From assembly GCA_964017125.1 (NCBI GenBank), contig OZ024914.1:25487623-25551622 (forward strand): a DNA stretch of 64,000 bases. Direction: 5' to 3'. Positions 1 to 9,757 of the stretch are shown here, in pieces (the first letter of the stretch is position 1; each line of letters opens with the position of its first letter). The notes under the pieces are model-generated. The model ran no database searches, was not told where the DNA came from, and was given only the letters and a program-made list of their open reading frames with translations. The translations under genes were made by a program, and so were the position numbers. Origin of the DNA: Flabesymbios commensalis. Taxonomy: Eukaryota; Annelida; Polychaeta; Terebellida; Flabelligeridae.

Positions 1-236
1 CCACATTTGTTGTCGAAATATGCCTTTGAATGCATCACTTAAAGCTGTCTGTACCAACGTCCCAGCATTGAGGTGGTGCATTATAGAGGAGAGACATGCC
101 TCAATTTTAGAAACTACGCATTTTGACAATGATAACCATTACCTGAAGGAACAATTAACTATTGGTCCGTGATTTTATGGACAAAACAGCCATGTTTGAA
201 GAATTAAGCATTCGCGGTATACATTTAAGTGTAGAA

Positions 237-319
237 TATACAATCATTATTATTTTGTATACAACTATTATTATCTTGTATACAATAATTATTATCTTGT
301 ATACGATAGTTATTATCTG
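237..319. repeat. 21-bp tandem repeat, about 4 units
   Basis: Units begin TATACAA and end TTATCTTG, four in a row with a few differences. The reading frames through it on both strands are repeat artefacts. Confidence 0.8.
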
Positions 320-653
320 TCGCCACTGTGTTCCACCATATGACACCAAAGATAAGTAATTAAATTCCCACACTCTAATAGGCCTTGCCCCATATCCATG
401 ATATCCTACCACTCGACATTATCATACTTGATTATAATCTACTGCTTAAAATAAGCTTAACTCTATATTATATTCCTGATATTATTATACAATCCGTAAC
501 CCGTATCATGCTTATATGAGACTTCAGAGTGACCATCATCAATAAGGTTATGCCCGATAACATATTAATACTGTATTCCCATGGGTTATATCTGAGAGAT
601 ATCTGTCAATTTATCTGGTTATATCAGATGAGATGGAGAGATGTAGTTGTATA

Positions 654-930
654 CTGCACTGCACTGCACTGCACTGCACTGCACTGCACTGCACTGCACT
701 GCACTGCACTGCACTGCAATGCAATGCACTGCAATGCACTGCACTGCACGGTAATCATGGTAATCATGGTAATGCAATGCTATGTAGTACATCATGATGT
801 GATGCGACGCAATGCCTTGCAATGCAATGCAATGCAATGCAGAGCAATGCAATGCAATGCAATGCAATGCAATGCAATGCAATGCAATGCAATGCAATGC
901 AATGCAATGCAATGCAATGCAATGCAATTC
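654..930. repeat. Two adjoining pentanucleotide microsatellites
   Basis: (ACTGC)n from about 654 to 750 changes to (AATGC)n from about 808 to 928 through a short mixed stretch with TGGTAATCA repeats. The two units differ by one base, so one probably arose from the other. They sit 180-450 bp before the gene A start codon. Pentamers keep all frames open, which explains the long Cys/His/Ala frames here. Confidence 0.9.
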
Positions 931-1107
931 GATGCAATATATATTTTCAAGTGATAATGTATGATACTAAGACATACGCCATAGCAATCTTCTAATTCGC
1001 TAAACAAGAAACATTATAACATATTATTATTATGTGGATTCAGACTAAGCCCCTGACCGACTTCAGACGGTTGACATTCCACAGACCGGTCCCCAATAAC
1101 GACCACG

Positions 1108-1147
1108 ATGCAGCGTCCAAGACACAGCGTAGATTTCTACCTGGACG
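1108..1147 (+). CDS. Gene A exon 1 (start codon)
   Basis: Short first coding exon: ATG at 1108 opens 13 codons (MQRPRHSVDFYLD) and one extra base, followed by a good donor GTATGT. Its phase (1) matches the acceptor at 1697, where the split codon makes Asp. The call is weaker than for other exons because gene B has no counterpart and the exon is only 40 nt. Confidence 0.65.
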
Positions 1148-4100
1148 GTATGTATTCAAACACGGCATTGACCTTTTACCGGCTTAATACGACTATTGTT
1201 GGGTGTAATCTGTTTGATTAGCACTGTTATTGGGAATGAAATGGGTGTTTTACCAGCAAATTTGCAAATTTTTTGTCTCAAATGAAACAAAGTAGTTTTC
1301 ACTCACTTGTTGTTGTGTTAAATAATATAACTTAGAGGATAAAGAGTTAACACTGCATTAAACGTTAAATCTGATTATTACACCCATACAGCAGATAAAT
1401 TGAGGAACATATTTACTACATTCATATAATATTGCATGAAGATCGTAGGCCTACTTGCTAAGGCAAATTCTATCATACTAATACTTAACAAAAAAGCAAA
1501 ATGCCTTATAAAATTACCTTTGTAAAATATTTCGGTTATAAATTAAGGTAAATAAGTAATTCTATAACGCAAAATTGTTAATTTGTTGAAATATAATATT
1601 CCTGGTACAATTCTAATCTTGAATTCAAAGATTATCTGATTATGCTGCTTTGTGCTTCTTAACCATAATATCTACACATTGTTTTTGCCTTGTCAGATGT
1701 GATCAGTACAAACCTTAGTGAGGTCGCTGTACAACAGAGGAGACGTACACAGAGTGAGCCTTCTGGAGGAGGTCCCTGTATCATGAGGAGCGTGAGAAGA
1801 CAGAGCATACAGGAGGCCTACGAGATGACAGACGATGAACAGGTCCCAGAGGTACCTCATGGTGGCGCCCGCGTCAGGGTAAGAGCTCAGGAGGACGCTA
1901 ATTATGTGCGTTCTGCTTTGCAAAGCCAAAAAGGCAGTATCTGCTCGCGTGTTAAGTAAGCAGACAGTACCCTTTAGCTTTACATAGCAGAATTGTATTC
2001 AGTTTTTTTATTTGAAGCATTCAATCTTTTTATTCATATTCAGGGATTCCGTATATTATAAAATCCGTGGCGAAACAACGTTTTATAACAATGTTCTATA
2101 TTTTGTTATTAATCTGGTTGAATTGAATTACACACGCACGATGGAAATGCTTTAAACTCCCATGTGAACAGTTTGCTGGGGATTATAATCAATAGCATAA
2201 CATAGTGAGAACTAAAGCGTATGAGGGAAGACTGGCATTCTACATGCATTTTTAAGTCTATTAACTCTATGTGGTAATAATAAAACCGTGTTTGATTCAT
2301 CCTCTGTTCAATAAGTATGCATGAGTATCATTTTTCTCAATGTTGTTATTATGCTTCTTACAAATCACAGCTGTCGTGTTTGGGTTGTAGTGATTCACCT
2401 CATGCTCTCCCTATATTTATATACACTAAATATACACTAAACTTAGCGACAAACTTGGGCGTTTTTCAAAGACATTATAAAATAGTCTTATTGTTTAATA
2501 TTGTTCTTATTATTGTATATTTGTTGTTTTGTAGGTGATGTTTGCTGGTATGACGTACACAGAGAGACAAGTCGAGAAGAAAAGACTACGTCTGTCAGGC
2601 GTTCTAGACACTTCACTTTTTCCAGGTAAATCTGATATGACTTGTTGTAGGATTAAATCTCCTTAAATGCGGCTTTAATTATTCATCATTGTTGCGTTTC
2701 TTGTAAATAAGAACCAAATCAGAAAATTTGGAGCCACTTCCAGCTGGGTTTAGTGCCGTTGGCGTGGACGACATTTCTTTATATAAGTTTCCGTTTCATA
2801 AATATATTTTAGCGTTTTATATGTCCTCAATTTATATCGTTCATTCCCCATAAGAGCGTTATTTTTACTTAGATTAGTTGCAATAATGTAGGTTAATAAT
2901 TGGTCAAATTATCTCATTGACAATTTTTTGTCGCTGATATTGCTGAAGATGAGCAGATCTCCAAACTGACAGTTTGCCGTTATATGTGGGCATGGACGTG
3001 TTGTTTGTGATATGGTAGTGCTCGGTACATGTACATCCCAACCAGGGATCCCAACCACTGACTAAACCGCACATGAAATTTGGTCCCTTTACGTTGCCAC
3101 CAGACAAGTAGCAGGTAACGAGTGACTTATGTCACCGTTGCACATATGATCATAAATAAAGATATATGATTTGTGTTTCAGGATTTGAAGTGTCAGGAGT
3201 TGTTGATGAGATTTGTAGTTCTGTATGCGAGAGCAGTGACCTTCAAGTGGGCGACAGAGTCACTGTATACTCAGACTACAACGCTAACTCTGAAACTGGG
3301 TGAGTGTGCAGTATGATGCAAAGCCAAAAGGCAGTAACTGCTAACTTGTAAAGTGAGCAGTTACTGTCTTTCTTAGTTAGTGTTCGGGGTGTAATACTGG
3401 ATTCGTACGAAACTATACACACGAGTTTTATATTTATTTAATATTATTTTGTGGTAAAGACAGGTCAATGTATTTAAAACGTTCAAAGGTAGGGTTTTCA
3501 GCCAGGAATGAGTTTATTCAAACATCTATTTTACAAATCTCTGGGAACTTGTATGCTTTCGCCACAACCATGGACTAATGATACGGTTAATTAAGGCATC
3601 CAACATTGGCCTACGTATGCATCCATTTACTGTAAAATTAGAATCTGTTCACAGCAATTAAATACAGCCATACCAAAAGCTTGACGAGAAACTATTTATG
3701 ACGCTATTTTCAGTCTGATCAGTTGTGTGAGTGGTTGATCCCTTTAATGTATACATCTGGTCATCCTTCATAAGACAGATAAGCCTGGTCATTATCGGAA
3801 TGTTCCTTTAATCTTCAACTCATAATAATTAGGGGGTCGTATGGCAGATTATCATTTTTGATCGATGTTATCATGATTATAAACGGTACAATTTGGTTAT
3901 TAGGTACGCGGAGTTTGTGACAGTGGACGACCTAGATGACGTCATCAAGCTACCCATACAGCTGCCGCTAGAGGTCGGGTCTCTGCTGCCCAGTGGCGCC
4001 CTCACAGCCTACAGCGCCGTGCAGCGACTCAAACCTCATGTCCTCCACAAAATGGAATCTTCATCTTGTAAGTACAATATTATATCGATGCATATGAGCC

Positions 4101-6925
4101 TGGGAAACACCCAACAATTCAGCCTTCAGTATAATATAGGTTGAGGTTTATGTTGTGTCTGGTTCATCAATTCAAAATGGTGTGTTGTTCCCTAATTCAT
4201 AAATCAGGCAAATGGATTATTTTGGATCATTCAGAAAAAAAATTCACCTCATTATCAATATCGGGTGGATGATAATATGCATACGCTTTATCTAATTATG
4301 TACCTAATTATCTAGGCCTACCGTTAAATATGTACCAAAATACACTAATTAAAGATAGTATTAAATATATTCATCATCTCATGTGAAAATGTAAAATAAC
4401 TTTGACAGCGGACAAACAATTCATTATTTCACAAAATAACACACTCGAAAGATAAGTATACACTGTTCTGCCAAACCCTAAAAGAAGCATTACGGCAACG
4501 GATTCGAACAGTTGACCATGACTTTTCTCCTTTACAGGTCCAGTGAACATGTTGATAGTAGGAGCGGGTGGTCTTGCTCTCTGGTCATTACGTATGGCTA
4601 TCAGCTACCTCTCTGATCAGGAATGTGATAACAAACTGAGAATCACCATAGCTGATACCAGCGTGAGTAAAAAATCCATCTTAACTAAAATATATATTAA
4701 TTTGAATTATTTTGAATCTCTAAATTAATCTGAAATCCTCAAATTAATAATAAATGTACAGGATTGTATTGTAAATTATTGCATTGTATTGCATTGCTTT
4801 GTCCGGGAATCAGGTCTAATGACATTGCTTGATCTCTTTTCTCACAGATTGATGGTTTGACGACCGCCAAGCAACATGGCTGCTTTAATGTCGTACACTG
4901 GAATGATGCATGTAGGTAGCCTATCTATAGCATGTATATCATGTATATATAGCCTTTTATGCTATTAGAGTATACATACTAAAATAAATTTAAGTGTTGA
5001 CGTATCCTTATTACTAAATATTCAAATTTCTATATTGCAGTATACGAAGAACACATACTAGAAAGGACGAGAAACGCATGTAACGGTGGAGTTGATGTGA
5101 TGCTGGATTTTGTGACCTCACAGCGCACCATAGCGAGAGCGAAGAACGTCCTGAAACAGGTAATAAGTAGTGTCAGTAGTAACTTTAGTAAAGTTATCTT
5201 ATTTAAATTTCCACCTACTAGAAGTTGTGTCTAGCTACCGCGACCCATAACAAGTGGATAAAAAATATTCATATTTGTTCTATTTAAGACCAAATATTTG
5301 CAAATCGTTTAAACGCTTATTTCCTTCCCGATAACTGTGATTTAATAATAACAATGTAGAAACTGACCATCCCGGGGATGTAGAAACTGCCCATCCCCGG
5401 GATAGAATCATCGACCCTGAGATTAAAAGAGTTTAAAAAATCGCATAACGCATTTATTCGGGACGTATCTCCCACTTACATATCACGACACCTGACGAAG
5501 TCATACTAACTTTGAGATGTCACATTGTCAACGAGTAAATAAACTTTACACTACACTTTTGCCTTGTAATTGCTATATTTTCCGTTAGTAAAATAAATGT
5601 AAACTACACCATTGATCTGCGATTGCTAAGTTTTGATTCCCTGTGTGTTTGTGTGCAGGATGGAGTGTTACTTGTGGGCGGTATATCTAACTGTAATGTG
5701 AGCAGTCTACTGGAGCAGATCACACAGATGGACAGCACAGTACTCACCCTAACACAAGGCACCAGAGACGACCTGAGAGAAGTGGTCAACAGAATAGCCG
5801 ACGGAGATGTAAGTGGTTAGAACCTGATAATTCACACTCACATATAGAGAGGGGGAGCCGAGCGTATCTTAGCTGTCAAGAAATGATCAGCATGGTTGAA
5901 ATTAATGCTGGGAAAATTGAACTGAATAATAGCAACGATACTTACGTTTATTAATTTTTAATCTCAAACAATTGCGACAAAATAGCTATAACACGTTATG
6001 CCCAAGAAGTTTAATTCTTCCTTTACCGACTCCCCCCTGATAAAACTACCCCCAGAAACCGACTTATTTTTTAAGGTAGGACCCCTAAGGTAGCCCCTGC
6101 GCACAGTACAGGTTATACATGTTATAGCTATGCGTGATCGCACATCGCACAAGTTCCAAATGGAAGAGAACATTGCGTCCATGTCACTGACCATTCTGGT
6201 TGGCGATTTTCAACCATGCATGTAATAAAATATCTGCATTGCAATTAATCCATGTACACATGTGGATTTCGCATAAATGCGAAATTGGTAAAGGAAGAGT
6301 TAATTAATCTATAATAATAGTAGTACAAATATGTCTATTTTTTAGATATAAGTTTGTCTTGGTCCTATATGGTACTTCCTTATTAATATTGTCACAATGT
6401 TTCTGCTACGAATTGAATTCCGAGTTTAGAAAAATATAACAAGTTCATTCAGATTTTATTGTGGGTTGTTGTGTCTCGCTACCGCGACTCACAACTTCAA
6501 GTGGGTAAAAATTACTTATACATGTAGCTGTACAATTTGAATCAAAATATATGCCAAACTGGCAAGTAGACGTCAGATTCTGACGTCTGAATTCGATCCC
6601 CGCTATTTCTAATAGCCGTAGACCCATAACATAGGTATTCAAATGAAGCCAAACGAGCTGACTAAGACATTTATGATGATTATTTCCCATGGTTTATGCG
6701 ATAGTATTCCAGCGCTATAAGGGTTAATATTATTTTGTTTAATCTTTCCAGATAGTGCCGCCAATATACAGTGTGTTCCCGATGGAGGAGGCAGATCAGG
6801 TTTTCAGGAGGTTGAGTCAGAGTCAGATTCGAGGACGTGTTGTTCTCAGTGTGTCCTCCATAGAGGAGGAGACGGAACCGGAAGACGATTTTCTCACAGA
6901 TGACGTCATGCAGCTAGAAGATTAG
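1108..6925 (+). CDS. Gene A: zinc-less MDR-family oxidoreductase, complete, 10 exons
   Basis: Spliced CDS: 1108-1147, 1697-1878, 2535-2625, 3182-3299, 3904-4067, 4538-4662, 4848-4911, 5041-5159, 5659-5808, 6752-6925. All introns are GT-AG with matching phases; the sum is 1227 nt, giving 408 aa plus stop. Residues 1-74 are a basic, Ser/Arg-rich extension. Residues 75-198 form a GroES-like lobe (GFEVSGVVDEI, then GDRV). Residues 199-351 form a Rossmann fold with VGAGGLA at 206-212 and an Asp (238) ending the second strand, which in this superfamily favours NAD(H). The Cys/His/Glu zinc ligands and the four-Cys lobe of classical alcohol dehydrogenases are not visible, so it is nearer the quinone/enoyl-reductase type. 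Substrate unknown. The family call rests on motifs I recognise, not on a search. A paralogue (gene B) follows on the same strand. Confidence 0.88.
1155..1350. mobile_element. Decayed TTAA-type miniature element in gene A intron 1
   Basis: Shares stretches such as CACTGTTATTGGGAATGAAA and a Cys-less hairpin core 'TTTTCACTCACTTG' with the elements at 43636-43772 and 63644-63844. Ends have decayed. Confidence 0.45.
1697..1878 (+). CDS. Gene A exon 2: basic regulatory-looking tail
   Basis: Acceptor TGTCAG, donor GTAAGA. Encodes residues 14-74, with RRRTQSEP (28-35) and RRQS (47-50), then an acidic stretch (TDDEQ) leading into VPHGGARVR. The RxxSxP and RRxS patterns are conserved in gene B. A hairpin repeat follows 30 bp after the donor, so unspliced reading runs on to a stop at 1959. 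Confidence 0.85.
1909..1985. repeat. Hairpin repeat (GCCAAAAGGCAGTA family), copy 1
   Basis: Imperfect inverted repeat with arms reading TTTGCAAAGCCAAAAAGGCA and, in reverse, the same at the right. Other copies are at 3312-3372, 18352-18410, 40079-40114 and 54575-54700. Confidence 0.6.
2535..2625 (+). CDS. Gene A exon 3: start of GroES-like lobe
   Basis: Encodes VMFAGMTYTERQVEKK and onward to DTSLFPG. Where zinc alcohol dehydrogenases carry GICGSD-type catalytic ligands, this has FAGMTYTERQ, with no Cys. Nearly identical to the gene B exon (one residue differs). Confidence 0.88.
3182..3299 (+). CDS. Gene A exon 4: GroES-like core
   Basis: Encodes FEVSGVVDEI...GDRVTVYS..SETG. This matches the G-x-E-x-x-G-x-V and GDRV signatures of MDR enzymes. 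Acceptor TTTCAG, donor GTGAGT, phase 1 to 2. Confidence 0.88.
3312..3372. repeat. Hairpin repeat (GCCAAAAGGCAGTA family), copy 2
   Basis: Arms GCAAAGCCAAAAGGCAGTAA and its rough complement around a GCTAACTTGTAAAGTGAGC loop. It begins 13 bp after the donor of gene A exon 4; gene B lacks it at the matching place, so it inserted after the duplication or was lost from B. Confidence 0.6.
3904..4067 (+). CDS. Gene A exon 5: domain hinge
   Basis: Encodes YAEFVTVDDLDDVIKLP..LPLEVGSLLPSGALTAYSAVQ.., the stretch where MDR enzymes show 'YAEY' and the 'A..L....TAY' helix before the Rossmann fold. Only one residue of the first 50 differs from gene B, although the introns around it are unrelated. Confidence 0.9.
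4538..4662 (+). CDS. Gene A exon 6: nucleotide-binding loop
   Basis: Encodes PVNMLIVGAGGLALWSLRMA and onward to LRITIADTS. The GAGGLA turn and the Asp at the end of the next strand are the NAD(P)-binding hallmarks. Donor GTGAGT. Confidence 0.9.
4848..4911 (+). CDS. Gene A exon 7
   Basis: 64-nt exon encoding IDGLTTAKQHGCFNVVHWNDA, the MDR segment in which the chain position and cofactor are read ('..a..lGa..vi'). Acceptor CTCACAG, donor GTAGGT. Confidence 0.85.
5041..5159 (+). CDS. Gene A exon 8
   Basis: Encodes LYEEHILERTRNACNGGVDVML and onward to AKNVLKQ. The GGVDVMLDFV piece is the usual MDR 'gG.D.v.D.vG' strand. Clearly more diverged from gene B than exons 5-7. Confidence 0.88.
5200..5440. 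mobile_element. Partial TTAA-type element in gene A intron 8
   Basis: Contains GAAGTTGTGTCTAGCTACCG and 'GACCAAATATTTGCAAATC', matching the interior of the element at 34335-34714. Ends not recognised. A short GC hairpin (CCATCCCGGGGATG region) adjoins at about 5368. Confidence 0.45.
5659..5808 (+). CDS. Gene A exon 9
   Basis: Exactly 150 nt, phase 0 at both ends. Encodes DGVLLVGGISNCN...TQGTRDDLREVVNRIADGD. It carries the 'G..v.vG' strand and the helix 'r.dl.evv..i..G' typical of the C-terminal part of the Rossmann domain. Confidence 0.88.
6470..6740. mobile_element. Mixed remnants of TTAA-type elements in gene A intron 9
   Basis: Left part matches the 'TGTCTCGCTACCGCGAC' hairpin family. 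Right part matches the 'CATAACATAGGTATTCAAAT...AAGACATTTATGATGAT...CAGCGC' family and ends GGGTTAA just before the exon 10 acceptor. Confidence 0.5.
6752..6925 (+). CDS. Gene A exon 10 and stop
   Basis: Encodes IVPPIYSVFPMEEADQVFRR...RGRVVLSV, matching the classical MDR ending '..p.i....l.ea..A....s....GKvVl.'. It closes with a divergent acidic tail (EEETEPEDDF) and a TAG stop. Confidence 0.9.
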   Translation: MVPPIYSVFPMEEADQVFRRLSQSQIRGRVVLSVSSIEEETEPEDDFLTDDVMQLED

Positions 6926-7455
6926 GGAATCCCCAGATTAAAATGTGAATCTCTCAATCCGGCTACAGTGATACAAAACAATTGCTGAACGTTGGTTCAA
7001 CTCCGAAACAACGTCTAAGGTTTCCATTAACGCGGTCGCTCACAGGTAACGACACGGGTGATAGAAATCATCCTCTCAGTATCACAGAATCAATGGGCGG
7101 ATAACAGGGTCTGAATAGAGAGTTATGTGCACTCAAAACGCTATCTATCCTCGTGACAGCTTCGGATATTGCTATTTTCACAATGAAAATACACAGTTGT
7201 TTCAAGTACGGTTTTACGAGACATCAATCAAATGTCAGTTCAACATCAGGGCCCGTATTCTCGTACATGGGTGCTGATACTGGTTGTTGTGTAATTAAGA
7301 GACTATGATGTTCCAGTCTTTCCGGAATACTGGAAACTGTTTGTTGTCTTTGAGACAAAAAAATGTAGATGCGCAAAATTTTCTCTCGTGTAAGTGCCGC
7401 CAAGGTGTTCAAAATGTCTATTATCAGATACATTATTGTCTCGTATTATTTTGTA

Positions 7456-7686
7456 TTAACCCTTTGACTTCCAGGCCGGGGTGCATGCCAGGATCCAGAT
7501 ATACTGGTGTGGGATTTCTATTTTTCGTCATTTGAAGCTGGAATTGCTAACGCAATTTCCAGCTTCAAATGACGAAAAATACATAAATGTAGTATATATT
7601 TGACGAAAATTTGTGTCATTTTCTGGTTAAGTTCATTGACGAATGACGACGGAAATTTCCGTCATGTATGGTAGTGAAAAGGTTAA
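7456..7686. mobile_element. TTAA-flanked miniature transposon with central hairpin
   Basis: Bounded by TTAACCCTTT on the left and AAAAGGTTAA on the right. The centre is a near-perfect palindrome, TCATTTGAAGCTGGAATTGC and its complement. TTAA duplication with CCCTTT ends is typical of piggyBac/Kolobok-type nonautonomous elements. Related cores occur at about 43490-43530 and 59258-59310. Confidence 0.7.
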
Positions 7687-8089
7687 TTGATCCGGTAAAT
7701 AATCAATTATTTGCTATTTTTATGGTATACATGTGAAACTATAAAAATACATATGTACTGTAGCCTAGATATGTACTTTATTATTTTCACATGAAGGAAA
7801 TATTAGTAGTAAAGATTTTTAAAATGTTCTTAGAATATGTAGACAAGTTGAAAGATATTAGTTATAACGCTCGTTGGGACTAAAGGGTTTTAAGGTGACA
7901 CTTATGTCTCTTTGACATAAGATGACGAAAGTATAATGTTCAGTATTAGTATTTGTGTGCCAATAACGGTAAGGTCATTATCGAGTCTTGGTGTAGGATC
8001 TACATTGGGCTAATAAATAACAGTTATCAAAGGTCCTTTGGTGTATCAAGGAGGTTATCCATATAACCTCCTTGGGTGTATAGATGCAC

Positions 8090-8170
8090 TTTCCAGACAG
8101 TAGCTCAGCTAACACAAATCATTTGTATAACATTTATACAACGTAGCTCCAACGTCGAAGCTGTGTTGTG
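8090..8170. mobile_element. Partial hairpin MITE (CCCAGCAAACAC family)
   Basis: Reads CAGCTAACACAAATCATTTG, then ACAACGTAGCTCCAACGTCG, like the complete copies at 33128 and 38782. The right arm is lost. Confidence 0.5.
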
Positions 8171-8883
8171 TATATTTATCTGTTTCACAACAAACCTTCA
8201 ATAACCTGTTTTTTTCTTGCGAGGATGTGAACCACCCCTTGATATTAACCTCAAAATAGAGTTGCACAAACATTCCATATTAATAGATGAATACTGATCA
8301 AGCATAATAGAATTTTTTCACATCTAAAAAATAAAAAAAATATTTAGCTCTTTCAGTGCGGGGATCGACTTTAGACGTCAGAAGTCAAATTCTGACTCAT
8401 AAATTCCTAAAACTTAAATAAAACTTAAATAAAACTACTTGCACATTTCACCACATTTTGGTGAACTGATCCACTACAACGATATTATATTATAAAATAT
8501 TTGTTTATTATGACATGCTGACTGGTCGAAGTTTATTATATACGGTTCTTCGTCATAATTATTCTCAGAACGAACAGTTTTGTGCTTTATGTAATTGACA
8601 CACTGATTTATGTTGCGTGTGGTGTTGAGAGGCGAGAATGATCACTGCGAAGAAAATGGATACCACAGTGCTCAATGTAGATTACTCTAACGTTGGGTTG
8701 ATATATTGTGTTTGGCTGCGAATAGCATAGTTGGCCCAATCGAGTCACACTGACGAGAAAGTATTGTCGTTAGTTGGATATGTTGTACATAAAAAGTATA
8801 TATATATATATATTGTACAGTTGGAGAGCATCTCGTTTATGAGCTTTAAAAATGTGAATGATTTTGTTTATGTTTTTTTTATA

Positions 8884-8889
8884 AATAAA
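8884..8889 (+). terminator. Possible poly(A) signal of gene A
   Basis: AATAAA followed by a T-rich stretch and CTGACTG. It would imply a 3' UTR near 2 kb. Another AATAAA lies at 8012-8017. Neither is confirmed by anything else. Confidence 0.25.
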
Positions 8890-9555
8890 GTTTTAATATA
8901 CTGACTGTTTTGATCATTGTCTTATCATAGACGTGCTTCAAAAAATCATTTGTTCAGACGGTAGTTGGCAAATATTTTAAGATTATTCAAATATGAAATC
9001 AGAGGTTGGCCTACAACCGAATATATATCAGTATCAGGGGGGGGGGGGTAGCAAACTATTTTAACTCGTCTTTCATGATAGAATCTGTAATGAAGTGAAT
9101 TTAGCTTTAGACACGGGTTTAACCTGGTGATAGCGTTCCAGGAAGATGAAGTAGGTCCTACACAAAAAAAATTATTTGTAGATTATTAAATAACAGAAAG
9201 CAACACAATGTATGTTTGTTGTGATAAAGTGTTGGTTATGTCTTACATTATTATCTCATAAAATACACTCTGCAGACCCCTTCGAATCCGGGCCACTATG
9301 TATAGCACATTTTATTAGAAAAAAAAGGTTTCCAAATGTATACATGTATGCATCTGAAACAATTCTATATAAATTTGACATAAGCCAAAGAACCTTCAAG
9401 AACCTTTTATATTGTGAATAAAGACCAGTCGTAGAGACTTAAATCATGCTAATGTGAACATCTGTGCGCTTGTCTTCCAGGACAAGTTACTGCATCCAGT
9501 GTACTTCAATCTGTATTCGAAAAATAGTGCATAAGGGCACGTTGTATTCTCTTAC

Positions 9556-9745
9556 ATGATTGCCCTATGTTCAGAAGGTCTTATGTTCAGAAAATATTTG
9601 TTCAGAAGGTCCTATGTTCAGATGGTCTCATATTCAGAAGATCGCATGTTCAGAAAGTCCTATGTTCAGAAATATTTGTTCAGAAGGTCCTATGCTCAGA
9701 AGGTCCTATATGTGACAAAAGAGCCTATATTCAGAATTATTTGTT
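9556..9745. repeat. Short-period repeat, TTCAGAAGGTCCTATG type
   Basis: About a dozen imperfect units built from TTCAGAAGGTCCTATG and TTCAGAAATATTTG alternate. It directly abuts the 40-bp array. Both reading frames over it are repetitive, not genes. Confidence 0.75.
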
Positions 9746-9757
9746 TGGAAGGTTCTA

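Larger units (their letters stand above)
6926..9555. other. Intergenic stretch downstream of gene A
   Basis: Presumed 3' UTR and spacer. Holds the TTAA element at 7456, a fragment of the 'CAGTGCGGGGATCGACTTTA' family near 8350, a (TA)n tract near 8800 and a run of 12 G at about 9037. No further exon was recognised. Confidence 0.6.

Noticed and set aside
529-1007. Long Cys/His/Ala/Leu frames on both strands
   Set aside because: Produced by pentanucleotide microsatellites, which have no stop in several frames.
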